Assembly (NCBI RefSeq): GCF_001282945.1
Contig: NZ_CDMG01000002.1
Coordinates: forward strand, 1 to 64,000
From: Helicobacter ailurogastricus
GTDB taxonomy: Bacteria; Campylobacterota; Campylobacteria; Campylobacterales; Helicobacteraceae
Direction: 5' to 3'
Length of the DNA stretch: 64,000 nt
The notes below the pieces were generated by a model. That model saw only the letters and a program-made list of their open reading frames with translations. It made no database searches and was not told where the DNA came from. Within the stretch, counting starts at the first letter, position 1; each line of letters starts with the position of its first letter. Below are positions 50,907 to 59,268 of the stretch, piece by piece. Made by a program: the position numbers and the translations under genes.

Positions 50907-51427
50907 AGGGCTAGGGCTAAAAACCCGCCCAACACGGCCGTGCCTAGCAAAAACGCGCTCAAAATGGAAGCTGTGTTCTTGCGCTTAAAGTCCATCAAAA
51001 GCCCGCTGATATAAAAGAAACACAAGAACACCCCAAAGACCACGCCAAACGCCTTTAGCACGACCCCTGCCCTGCCCTTATGCACCTGCATTAAAACTCC
51101 CAAAAAAGAGCGCTGGATCACGCTCACCACGCTTTGTTTTGGGTCAAATTCGATTTCATAGGCGGGTGTACCGATGATCAAATCCCCCCTGCGTTTCCTT
51201 GGTGCGAGTTTGCTAGGCTGTGGGATATTGTGTGTTTTTAAAAAATCTAGTAGAAAATCTAAATCCGTTTTAGACGACTTTTCTACATGCCATTTGCGGA
51301 TTTTAGCCCCGCTGTTGGCATTAAAACCTAGAAGAAACGCCGCCCCACTTAAGGCGAACAACAAGGCAAAAGGCAAGAAAAACACGCTCGTGTAGGCGTG
51401 GAATTTATAAATGCTTGACAAGGGCAC
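50903..51427 (-). CDS. PepSY-type membrane protein
   Basis: 174 residues with membrane segments near 13-34, 123-146 and 153-174, and one extracytoplasmic loop holding the PepSY-like stretch (PAYEIEFDPKQSVVSVIQ). The HKGRAG motif before the second helix is typical of PepSY-associated membrane proteins, which often act in iron reduction or protease control. The start GTG overlaps the stop of the ATP-grasp gene (TAGTG), so the two are coupled. Function unknown. Confidence 0.7.
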   Translation of the reverse strand: MPLSSIYKFHAYTSVFFLPFALLFALSGAAFLLGFNANSGAKIRKWHVEKSSKTDLDFLLDFLKTHNIPQPSKLAPRKRRGDLIIGTPAYEIEFDPKQSVVSVIQRSFLGVLMQVHKGRAGVVLKAFGVVFGVFLCFFYISGLLMDFKRKNTASILSAFLLGTAVLGGFLALAL

Positions 51428-52599
51428 TATTGGATGATGTGGCTGACAAATTTAGAGTAATTGTCCATCACCAGCCCGCCCTTTCTAAAGCCCAGCCCAC
51501 AGGCCTCATAGGCGTAAAAGACATTGGGTTGGTAGTAAAACTCGCCCACTTTATTTAAAGGGGCGAACTCTTGATAAATGGGCTTGTGGTTGCCATAAAC
51601 ACCCTTAGTTTCATAAACCACGCTCAAATCGGGGTTTAAGACTTGGGTGTTTGCCCCCTCTCTACCAAAGGCAACCTTGCGTACTTGCTTCTTATTGCGC
51701 AAAGGCTCGTAGCTTGTTTCCAAAAGCAGGGGGTGGTTGGGGTAGCGCTCCCAAAGCAATTTTAAAAACCGCTTGCTTTGAAAAATCAAGGTGTAGGCGG
51801 GATTTAAAAAAATGGTGTTTTGATTTTCCATCATACCTTGCATGAGCATGGCTAGCTCGGGCTCGTCTATGGCGATGCTCTCCCAAGGGATGAGTTTAAA
51901 GAGAAATTCGTAATTCACGCCTTCATAAAACACCCCGGTTTCGGCGTTAAACTCCACTTTATCGATGTAGGCAAAATGCGTGTTAAAACCCGCACTCTTG
52001 GCGCACTCTTGTAAAAACCTTGTGGTGCGCTCCTCCTCGCTGCTGCCTTGCAAGCAAGAGAATAAAATTTTCCAGCCCTCATATTCCTCATTAAATGCGC
52101 TCGTGTCCTCTTGTAAGGTTACCAAGCGTTTAAAATTCTCCCCCAAAGCCTCAAAGATATTATTAAACTGCAACTCGGCGTTGTAGCCATTGTGCTTTAA
52201 CAACGCCCATTGCACCAGCGCGCTTTCATAGAGCATGGTCGGGGTGTCGGCGTTAAACTCTAAGAGTTTGATAGGTTGTCCGTCCAAACCGCCGGCTAAA
52301 TCAAAACGCCCGTAAATGTGCCAGTGGATGTCGTTTTCCCAACTTTGTTTAATCATGGGCACAATGCTATTGGGGATGTCTAGCTCAAAAAAGCGCTCTT
52401 GATCGATCACCATCTGCGCCGTTTCCACGCACATGTCGTAAAGCTCGTTGCACGCGGCATAATAAGCGTCTGCCTGCGCTTGGCTGATGCTGATTAAATC
52501 TGTGCTGATGTATGCGCTGTTGTCTGGGTCTGTGTGCCACTCTAGCCCGATTTCCTCGAGGGCTTGCTTACTTAGGGGGTTTAAAGTTTTCACTTGCAT
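51427..52599 (-). CDS. Glutathionylspermidine synthase-like ATP-grasp ligase (HP0233-type)
   Basis: 390 residues, single ATP-grasp ligase domain of the Gsp_synth C-terminal class (also YgiC/YjfC). Family segments: RFDLAGGLDGQPIKLLEFNADTPTML, YKLIPWES-type block (FLFKLIPWESIA), KRFLKLLWERYPNHPLLL and VFYAYEACGLGFRKGGLVM. It lacks the amidase half of true Gsp synthetase. Helicobacter does not make glutathione to my knowledge, so the substrate is probably different. It is flanked by the PepSY gene and, nine bases upstream on the strand, by a lipoprotein gene. Confidence 0.85.
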   Translation of the reverse strand: MQVKTLNPLSKQALEEIGLEWHTDPDNSAYISTDLISISQAQADAYYAACNELYDMCVETAQMVIDQERFFELDIPNSIVPMIKQSWENDIHWHIYGRFDLAGGLDGQPIKLLEFNADTPTMLYESALVQWALLKHNGYNAELQFNNIFEALGENFKRLVTLQEDTSAFNEEYEGWKILFSCLQGSSEEERTTRFLQECAKSAGFNTHFAYIDKVEFNAETGVFYEGVNYEFLFKLIPWESIAIDEPELAMLMQGMMENQNTIFLNPAYTLIFQSKRFLKLLWERYPNHPLLLETSYEPLRNKKQVRKVAFGREGANTQVLNPDLSVVYETKGVYGNHKPIYQEFAPLNKVGEFYYQPNVFYAYEACGLGFRKGGLVMDNYSKFVSHIIQ

Positions 52600-52608
52600 G
52601 GGTTTCCT

Positions 52609-53328
52609 TTAAGAGATGTTGGAGCCGCTGTGTGAGCCAAAAAAGCCACTTTGTCCGTGTGTGGTGGTTTGCATGGGGGCACTGGAGGGCGTGTGCGTGG
52701 CTTGGGGTCTAGTGGTGCTAGCTGGGCTGGCAGAGGAGGGCGTGTTTTGTGCACCTTGTTGGGGGCTAAAAAAGCCGCTGTGTGTAGGGCTGCCGCTAGA
52801 AGGCGATCTAAAGCTATTTTGGCTCCTTTGATAGGCTTGCGGAGAAGTGTAGTTTCTTTGGGCGTTTTGGTGGTAGTTGGGGTTGTTGAAAAGCTTGTTG
52901 CCGATGTAACTGCCTAAGATCGCCCCGGCCGCGCTGCCTAAGATCGCCGCCCCGATGCCAAGCCCAGAACCCCCACCTTCAGCAGCGGGCTTGGTGAGCT
53001 GGCTTGTGCCCTTATCAATTTTTACCTCTTCATCCTTGATGAGTTTTTGAATCTCCTCATCGCTTAACATCCGCTCTTTGCCCTGTAAATCCCGCACCAC
53101 GACTCGTGTTTTATCGCTGGGGTATTCTTCAGCGACCTTATAACTCTTGTCCGCCTGCTCTTGCAAGATCACAAACGCCCCTTTCTTAATGGGTGTGGAG
53201 GTGTTGCTTTGGGGTTTTTGCTCTTGGTTATTGTCCGTCCCTTTGCACCCGACAAGAGTTACCACCACAAGGGCACTAAGCCCCCCCACAATGGCGTAAT
53301 CTGAAATCTTTCTAAAGGGTTTTTGCAT
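52609..53328 (-). CDS. UPF0323-family lipoprotein (HP0232-type)
   Basis: 239 residues. A lipoprotein signal ([17 protein letters not shown], Cys28) is followed by a mid-domain (SKKGAF-like start [22 protein letters not shown]), a glycine-zipper-like segment ([26 protein letters not shown]) and a Ser/Thr/Pro/Gln-rich tail that ends in [13 protein letters not shown]. It strongly resembles H. pylori HP0232. Its gene precedes the ATP-grasp ligase gene by nine bases, so the ligase may modify this lipoprotein; that is inference only. Confidence 0.9.
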   Translation of the reverse strand: MQKPFRKISDYAIVGGLSALVVVTLVGCKGTDNNQEQKPQSNTSTPIKKGAFVILQEQADKSYKVAEEYPSDKTRVVVRDLQGKERMLSDEEIQKLIKDEEVKIDKGTSQLTKPAAEGGGSGLGIGAAILGSAAGAILGSYIGNKLFNNPNYHQNAQRNYTSPQAYQRSQNSFRSPSSGSPTHSGFFSPQQGAQNTPSSASPASTTRPQATHTPSSAPMQTTTHGQSGFFGSHSGSNIS

Positions 53329-53382
53329 GGATCATCCTTTTATTGTAAAGTGCTTATGATAGCATGTTTAAAGGGGGTTTTT

Positions 53383-53970
53383 ATGTTGCTAGGCGTCGAT
53401 GAGGCGGGGCGGGGGTGCTGGTGTGGGGCGTTGTTTGTCGCGGGCGTGGCCTGCGAGGCGCTTTTAGCCCAAGAATTTAGCAAACAAGGCTTGAAAGAAA
53501 GCAAGAAATTAAGCCGCAATAAACGCTTTGAGTGGGCGCAAAAAATCCAAGCCCACAAGGACATACAAAGCGTGGTCATAGCCAAGAGCGCACAAGAGAT
53601 AGACAGCAAGGGCTTGAGCTTGTGCATGCAAGAAGCCATTAAAGAGATTGTTTTAAGCTTGCCAAAAGTTTTAAGCGTTTGCATCGATGGCAACACGCTG
53701 TTTAAATTGCACTTCCACCATTTAAAAAGCTTTCAGGCGGTGGTAAAAGGCGATGATAAAATCCCCCAAATTGCCATGGCCTCTATTTTGGCAAAAGTAC
53801 ATAAAGATCAAGAAATGCTAGAACTGGATAGACTCCACCCCGAGTATGGCTTTGGCAAGCATTGTGGCTACGGCACGCGCACGCATGCTTTGGCCTTGGC
53901 TCAATACGGCTACACCAACGCCCACCGCCAAAGTTTTAAGCTAAAACCACTTGTAGATAGAGACGGCTAG
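53383..53970 (+). CDS. rnhB: Ribonuclease HII
   Basis: Removes ribonucleotides and RNA primers from RNA-DNA hybrids. About 195 residues from ATG 53383, which has AAAGGGGG upstream; the frame is open to 53323, which overlaps the lipoprotein start region. The catalytic DEAGRG motif is at residues 6-11 and the acidic IDGN and SILAKVHKD segments follow. The last 30 bases overlap the convergent exporter gene. Confidence 0.93.
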   Translation: MLLGVDEAGRGCWCGALFVAGVACEALLAQEFSKQGLKESKKLSRNKRFEWAQKIQAHKDIQSVVIAKSAQEIDSKGLSLCMQEAIKEIVLSLPKVLSVCIDGNTLFKLHFHHLKSFQAVVKGDDKIPQIAMASILAKVHKDQEMLELDRLHPEYGFGKHCGYGTRTHALALAQYGYTNAHRQSFKLKPLVDRDG

Positions 53971-54714
53971 GGACAAAGTATAAACAACCATGAGTGAAAG
54001 ACGATGGATTTGCGCGCTCACCTTTGGCACAAGCCTAACGCCCAAGAGCACGCCCAGCACGCTACCCACCCCCACCAACAGCCCCCATTGCAAGTATTGC
54101 CACTGCAAAATATGGCTTTGATAGAGCGAAACCACTCCGCTTATGGAGGAGAACACCACAAAAAACAGGCTTAAGGGCACGCTTTGCTTAGGGGTTAAAC
54201 CCAAATAATAGGACAAGAGCGGGACCATCAGCACTCCCCCGCCAATGCCAAGGCTGATCGCAAAAATGCCCGTTAAAACCCCGATGGCTATTAAGGTGGC
54301 TTTATTTTTTAGGTTGAGTTGCAACTTTTTAGCGTCTTGCTCTTGCGCCTTTTTAGGCACAAAAATAAAGCGCAAAAGGGCGTATAAAGTCACCAAAATA
54401 AAAATGCCAAGCAAAATTTTATGAGGGGTGTGGGTTAAAACTGCTCCGCTAAAGCTTGCCCCCACAAGGCCGCCCAGCCCCACCCAAAAGCCCACATGCA
54501 AATCTAAAAGCCCTTTTTTAAAGTTTGCCACGCTCCCCACCACAGACGAGCAAGCCATTTGTAAGATCGAGATTCCCACCGCGCTGTCATAGCCATGCCC
54601 GCATAAGAGCATCGCCGGCACAATCACCATCCCTCCTCCAATGCCAAAAAACCCCGCTAAAACCCCTGTAAATCCCCCCAGCAATAAAAACAAAACAGAG
54701 CCCAAAAAATCCAT
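53941..54714 (-). CDS. TauE/SafE-family membrane exporter
   Basis: 257 residues with eight membrane segments in two repeats, each beginning with a glycine-rich motif: GGFTGVLAGFFGIGGG near residue 13 and LTGIFAISLGIGGG near 147. The family exports sulfite, sulfoacetate or similar small sulfur-containing anions, but substrate assignment is uncertain. It is convergent with rnhB and divergent from rodA. Confidence 0.9.
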   Translation of the reverse strand: MDFLGSVLFLLLGGFTGVLAGFFGIGGGMVIVPAMLLCGHGYDSAVGISILQMACSSVVGSVANFKKGLLDLHVGFWVGLGGLVGASFSGAVLTHTPHKILLGIFILVTLYALLRFIFVPKKAQEQDAKKLQLNLKNKATLIAIGVLTGIFAISLGIGGGVLMVPLLSYYLGLTPKQSVPLSLFFVVFSSISGVVSLYQSHILQWQYLQWGLLVGVGSVLGVLLGVRLVPKVSAQIHRLSLMVVYTLSLAVSIYKWF

Positions 54715-54766
54715 CCCTAACCTTTAAGTTTGTGCTAAAATAACCCACCACAAAAAAAGCGAGCGC

Positions 54767-55903
54767 ATGGTCAATAGGAAGATTTTAACACACTTTGATT
54801 TTTTATTGCTCTTTTTTCTTGTCCCTCTCATGGGGCTGTCTTTTTTCTTAATTTATGAAGCCAACACGGCGTTAAGCTTAAAACAAGCTTTATATTTCGG
54901 GGTGGCCTTTGTGATCTTTTGGATGATTTTTTTCATCCCTTTTCGGCAACTCGATCGCATTTTTCATTTTTTCTACTGGTTTTGTGTGTTCTTGTTGGTG
55001 TTGGTGGCTTTCTTTGGTTCGGTCAAACTGGGGGCAAAACGCTGGCTCACCCTCCCGGGTACTTCCTTTTCTTTGCAACCCAGCGAGCCCGTTAAAATCG
55101 CTATTTTATTGCTCTTGGCCCACTTGATCAGCACGCACCCCATCCCCCCGGGGGGCTATGGCTGGAGGACCTTTGGCAAACTCAGTTTATACATCACCAT
55201 CCCCGCCGCCCTCATTTTAAAGCAACCCGATTTGGGCACAGCTTTGGTGGTACTCATCATGGGCTTTGGGGTGTTGTTTTTAGTTGGGGTGCATCCTAAA
55301 ATTTGGATCACCATCGGTTTGGTCTTTGCGATCGCCTCCCCGCTCATTTACAGCTCTTTGCACGATTACCAAAAAAAACGCCTGCACGACTTCATCGCCG
55401 AAAAACCCAACTACCATGTACGCCAATCCATCATTGCTATCGGCTCGGGGGGGTTGCTTGGCAAATCCAAAGAAGAATCTACGCAAGCCAAGCTAAAATT
55501 CTTACCCATTGCCACGAGCGATTTTATCTTTGCCTACTTCGTGGAGCGCTTTGGCTTTTTGGGGGCACTGGGGCTTTTGGCGTTTTATATGGGCTTTATT
55601 TTGCACTTTCTCTCGTATTTTAACAGCGACCCCAACGACCGCTTTTTGCAGACCATCACGGGGGGCATTGCGATTTTGCTCTTTGTCTATACGAGCGTGA
55701 ATGTCGCCATGACCTTGGGGCTTGCGCCTGTGGTGGGTTTGCCCCTGCCCTTGTTGAGCTATGGGGGAAGCAGCTTTTTAACTTTCATCGCCCTTTTTGC
55801 CATCTTTGAAAACTTACTTGCTTTTAAGTTTGGTTTTGGTTATAATCGCCCTCTTTATAAAGGTGGATTCTTAGCTCAGTTGGTCAGAGCATTCGGCTCA
55901 TAA
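54767..55903 (+). CDS. rodA: Rod-shape peptidoglycan glycosyltransferase RodA
   Basis: SEDS-family enzyme that polymerises lipid II for cell elongation. 378 residues, ten membrane segments. QPSEPVKIAILLLLAHL, the glycine-rich IAIGSGGLLGKSKEESTQ, the long periplasmic loop with ATSDFIFAYFVERFG, and PLPLLSYGGSSFL are characteristic. The reading frame stays open into the downstream tRNA gene and stops in its anticodon loop region, so the last 13 residues (GGFLAQLVRAFGS) are encoded by tRNA sequence. A TAAAAT box lies upstream in the 52-base spacer. Confidence 0.94.
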   Translation: MVNRKILTHFDFLLLFFLVPLMGLSFFLIYEANTALSLKQALYFGVAFVIFWMIFFIPFRQLDRIFHFFYWFCVFLLVLVAFFGSVKLGAKRWLTLPGTSFSLQPSEPVKIAILLLLAHLISTHPIPPGGYGWRTFGKLSLYITIPAALILKQPDLGTALVVLIMGFGVLFLVGVHPKIWITIGLVFAIASPLIYSSLHDYQKKRLHDFIAEKPNYHVRQSIIAIGSGGLLGKSKEESTQAKLKFLPIATSDFIFAYFVERFGFLGALGLLAFYMGFILHFLSYFNSDPNDRFLQTITGGIAILLFVYTSVNVAMTLGLAPVVGLPLPLLSYGGSSFLTFIALFAIFENLLAFKFGFGYNRPLYKGGFLAQLVRAFGS

Positions 55904-55941
55904 CCGATTGGTCGTAGGTTCGAGCCCTACAGAATCCACCA
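55865..55941 (+). tRNA. tRNA with CAT anticodon (probably Ile2, possibly elongator Met)
   Basis: Acceptor GGATTCT pairs with AGAATCC; D arm TAGCTCAGTTGGTCAGAGC; anticodon loop CTCATAA gives CAT; T arm GTAGGTTCGAGCCCTAC; discriminator A and encoded CCA, 77 bases. The body (GGCTCATAACC with a GGTCG variable loop) is more like lysidine-modified tRNA-Ile2 than elongator tRNA-Met, but this is a similarity judgement. Its first 39 bases overlap the rodA coding sequence. Confidence 0.95.
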
Positions 55942-55961
55942 CACCCACAAAATTTAAATGT

Positions 55962-55990
55962 TTGACAAATAAGTGTTAAATGATTAAAAT
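55962..55990 (+). promoter_or_regulatory. Consensus sigma70 promoter of rpe
   Basis: TTGACA at 55962-55967 and TAAAAT at 55985-55990 are separated by exactly 17 bases, one of the best promoters in the window. Transcription should start near 55997 and give a leader of about 147 bases before rpe. Confidence 0.75.
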
Positions 55991-55996
55991 AGCCCC

Positions 55997-56143
55997 CTTT
56001 TGTGGGGCGAGACTTAAATTGGGCGTTTCAAGTTGCTGCCATTGGTTACGCCCTAGTGGAGCGGGGCTTGCTCCAAATCTTGGGCGTTTTGCTGCGGTGA
56101 AAAAGCCGCCAAAACCCTTGCAAAGGGCGAAAGGGTTTTAAAC
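55997..56143 (+). promoter_or_regulatory. Structured 5' leader of rpe with a hidden ribosome binding site
   Basis: Four consecutive hairpins can be drawn: GGGCGT/ACGCCC (56021-56026 with 56048-56053), TGGAGC/GCTCCA (56057-56062 with 56070-56075), GCGG/CCGC (56094-56097 with 56106-56109), and a perfect 9-bp stem AAAACCCTT/AAGGGTTTT (56111-56119 with 56131-56139). The last covers the Shine-Dalgarno AAGGG (56131-56135), eight bases before ATG. CCCTT (56115-56119) can instead pair with AAGGG at 56123-56127, freeing the site. This looks like a switchable leader; no known riboswitch is recognised. Confidence 0.5.
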
Positions 56144-56776
56144 ATGGAAATAGCAGCCAGCATTCTAAGCGCGGATTTTATGGATTTGAAGCAGAGCCTC
56201 AAGCGCGTTATCGGCGCGGACTTCTTACACATTGATGTTATGGACGGACATTTTGTGCCAAATCTCACCTTTGGCCCCTGTGTGTTGCAAAATTTGGCCC
56301 ATCACTCCGACACGCCCCTAGACATTCACCTCATGGTCGATGACCCCCTCTTTGGCATTGAGCTTTATAAAGACTTAACCCCCGCCTACATCACCATCCA
56401 CCTAGAGAGCACGCCCCACCTGCATAAATTGATCCACCACATCAAAAACTTGGGCTTTAAGGCGGGAGTGAGCCTTAATCCTGCCACGCCCTTAAATGGT
56501 TTGGAGTATGTCATTGCGGATTTGGATTTGGTGCTGTTTATGAGTGTGAATCCGGGTTTTGGGGGACAAAAGTTTTTGCCCCTCGTGCTGGATAAAATCA
56601 CCCGCTTTAAACAAAAATTCCCCACTTACAGCGGTAAAATCCAAGTCGATGGCGGGATAAACGCCCAAAATGCGCCCTTGCTCGCCGCTTGTGGGGCGAA
56701 TTTATTGGTCGTGGGAAGCTATCTTTTTAACCACGAAAACCCTGCCCTAGCTTTGCAAGAATTAAAAAAGGCATGA
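56144..56776 (+). CDS. rpe: Ribulose-phosphate 3-epimerase
   Basis: Interconverts ribulose- and xylulose-5-phosphate in the pentose phosphate pathway. 210 residues, TIM barrel. Motifs: AASILSADF, LHIDVMDGHFVPNLTFG with catalytic Asp, DIHLMVDDP, SVNPGFGGQKF and QVDGGINAQN. It overlaps the following exonuclease gene by four bases; the pair order matches H. pylori rpe-dnaQ. Confidence 0.97.
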   Translation: MEIAASILSADFMDLKQSLKRVIGADFLHIDVMDGHFVPNLTFGPCVLQNLAHHSDTPLDIHLMVDDPLFGIELYKDLTPAYITIHLESTPHLHKLIHHIKNLGFKAGVSLNPATPLNGLEYVIADLDLVLFMSVNPGFGGQKFLPLVLDKITRFKQKFPTYSGKIQVDGGINAQNAPLLAACGANLLVVGSYLFNHENPALALQELKKA

Positions 56777-57504
56777 ACCCCGAAGACTTGTACCAAACCC
56801 TAAAACAAGCCCCTTTGCCCCTCGAGGATTTGAGCCTGTCTTTTTGTGAAGACCCCTTGCTTTCTTACGAGTATCTTAAGGCGTGTGGCTTTCCCATCAC
56901 CTACACCACACAGCTTGAACTTAGCACCCATGTCCCCTACCAGCAATCGCTTTATTGTTTTATCGACATTGAAACCAATGGCCCCGACCCTAAAACCTCG
57001 CAAATCATAGAAATCGCCGCCTTGCTTTACAAGCCCGCTAAAGACCCCTTTATCCCCGGCACGGTTGTTAAAAGTTTTTCTAGCCTCATTTACTGCGATC
57101 ATGTCCCACCTAAAATCGCCGAATTGACCGGCCTTAGCGAGCAACACCTACGCAACGCCCCCCCCTTTAAACAAGTGCTTAAAAAGTTTAGGGAGTTCTT
57201 GGGCGATAGCGTGTTTGTCGCCCACAATGTGGCTTTTGATTTTTCTTATTTAAATGCGCTATGCACCCACCATTTAGGTGCCGCCTTGCTAAACCCCAAG
57301 CTTTGCACCCTCAGCCTTAGCCGCAAGAGCATCTTAAGCCCCAAGCACGGCCTAGGGTTTTTAAACGCATTCTTGGGGATCAACATCCCCACAGCGCACC
57401 GCGCCGCCCCTGATGCGCTTTGCTCTTTAAAGGTGTTTGAAATTTGTTTGCGCTGTTTGCCCGCCTCTGTGCGCACCACTCAAGACCTCCTAGATTACGC
57501 CTAA
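56773..57504 (+). CDS. dnaQ: DnaQ-like 3'-5' exonuclease (DNA polymerase III epsilon family)
   Basis: 243 residues. An N-terminal extension of about 60 residues precedes the exonuclease domain: Exo [12 protein letters not shown] (DxE), Exo [15 protein letters not shown], and Exo [14 protein letters not shown] (H and D). The domain proofreads DNA replication or trims RNA ends; which role applies cannot be decided. A C8 tract (57158-57165, Ala-Pro-Pro) lies in the coding region. Start ATGA overlaps rpe; the 3' end overlaps the convergent chemoreceptor gene by four bases. Confidence 0.9.
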   Translation: MNPEDLYQTLKQAPLPLEDLSLSFCEDPLLSYEYLKACGFPITYTTQLELSTHVPYQQSLYCFIDIETNGPDPKTSQIIEIAALLYKPAKDPFIPGTVVKSFSSLIYCDHVPPKIAELTGLSEQHLRNAPPFKQVLKKFREFLGDSVFVAHNVAFDFSYLNALCTHHLGAALLNPKLCTLSLSRKSILSPKHGLGFLNAFLGINIPTAHRAAPDALCSLKVFEICLRCLPASVRTTQDLLDYA

Positions 57505-59268
57505 AATTTCTTACTATTTGCCTCATCCAAGATATTTTGCGCGATGCTTTGGACATTTTTACTGATGTCTAGCGAAGTGGTCGCGATTTGGGTATTTTGG
57601 GCCATCGTTTCCTCCAAAGTTTCCATGGTCTCATTAATTTGGGCAATGCTTTGGGTTTGTTCTTCAATCGCGCTGGCCGCATCGCTGATGGCTTGTGTGA
57701 GCGATTGCGTGTTTGCTTCAATCTCGCCTAAGGATTTTTGCGTGCGCTCGGCAAGTTGTCTCACTTCATCGGCCACCACAGCAAAGCCTCGCCCGTGCTC
57801 GCCGGCTCTAGCCGCTTCAATGGCCGCGTTTAAAGCAAGCAAACCGATTTGATCGGCGATCTCGTTGATGGCGATCACAATGTTTTTAATCCCATTGGAT
57901 TGTTCGATCACCTCGTGGCTCTTGCTATTGACACTTTGCATGGATTCGCTGATTTTCTCTAGGGTGCGTGTGGTCTGCTTTAAAGATTGGGCTTGTTGCT
58001 TAGAAGCGTCTTGTAATTTGTGGGCGGTTTCATTTAGAGTCTGTGTTTCTTGGCCTAGAGCGTGGGCAAAGTCTAAAGAGTGTTTTAAAGAAGCCACGAT
58101 GCTTTGTTGTAAGGTGTTGATGTCGCACACCAGCTGTAAGAAACTGCCCTGTAAATGTGCCGTGTCCATGCCCTTGGTGAAGTCGTTTTTAGAATAAGTT
58201 TGGATGGTTTGGCAAATTTGGCGAAAAATCTCGTCTAAGAATCCAAAAAAGGCATTGAGATTGCCCCCCAAGTGTATCAGTTGGGGATTAGACGCGCTGG
58301 TTTGGATGTTTTGCGTGAAGTCGCCTGTATGCACGCTCTCTAAAATCTCTAAAGCGTTCTTAGAAAAGTTTTGATCGGTTCGTAGATGGTCGCACACTTT
58401 TTGTACATTCGTGTTAAGGGCCCGTATCATTTTTCCAAGCTCATCTTTAGAGTTGGTTACAAGTACCTCGGGTACTTCTTTACTCTCATAACTCACAAAC
58501 GCAAAAAAGTCGCGCAATCCGCCATTCAATATCTCAATGTTGCTCGTGATTTTGCGGTAAAAGAGGTAATAAAGGGGGATAACGACAAAAAGCATAAACA
58601 AAGACACGATCACAATATAAACATGAAAAGAGTGTTTAATCCCCGATTCGATCTCATGACTAATGGTTTGGGTGCGCTTGGTTACATTGTCTATATATAG
58701 CCCCATATAGCCCCGTACCGACCCATAAATCCTTAGCCCCCTCAATCTTTTGGGCGTAAGAGATTTTAAGCATGTCTTTTGTGCTGCCATCGGGTAGGGG
58801 CTTTGGATAGAAATAGCTCACAAAGCCCCCACCATTCATTGCTGCCTTATGCAATTCTTGCATGTAATAGACTCCTTCTTTGTCTTTAAGGCCCTCATCA
58901 GAGCCTCCTAGACCTCCTCCCTTATTGTTAGGACTATAAACGGGGATGTATCCTTCATAGACAAAGAAGTAGCCTGAGTTGTCTTTTTCGTAGCGAAAAT
59001 CACTCATGATATGGGTGATGATGGCGCGCTTAGTGGCATCGTCTTTAGCATCTTTGATTGATCTAGATAAATTGTACGCCAGCGCATCCGTAGCGAGTTT
59101 GATCTTTTCCCCTAGGAAGTTTTTTAAATCCCTACTCACTAGGGTTTTGATCCGCTCGACCGATTCATGGTAGCTATGAGTAAATAAGATCAATGTCCCC
59201 ACCATTAAAACGATTGTCAATAACCATAAAAAGATAATCTGCTTCCTTAAAGAAAACGAGCGCATCAA
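57501..59268 (-). pseudogene. Methyl-accepting chemotaxis protein split by a 10-bp tandem duplication
   Basis: Two frames make one receptor. The 5' part (59268-58660, 202 codons) has a membrane helix (IIFLWLLTIVLMVGTLILF) and an sCache-type sensor ([32 protein letters not shown]) and then runs off frame. The 3' part (ending 57501) has a second helix ([20 protein letters not shown]), a HAMP-like region and the signalling domain ([20 protein letters not shown]). The junction holds GGGGCTATAT twice in a row (58695-58714). Without one copy the frame is continuous and gives 585 residues. A downstream ORF start at 58790 could make only the signalling part. It may be phase-variable rather than dead. 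Confidence 0.88.
58695..58714 (-). repeat. Tandem 10-bp duplication in the chemoreceptor gene
   Basis: Plus-strand ATATAGCCCC occurs at 58695-58704 and again at 58705-58714. In coding direction it reads GGGGCTATAT twice, within the codons G-L-Y. Deleting one copy joins TGLY to IDNVTKR in one frame. Confidence 0.95.
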
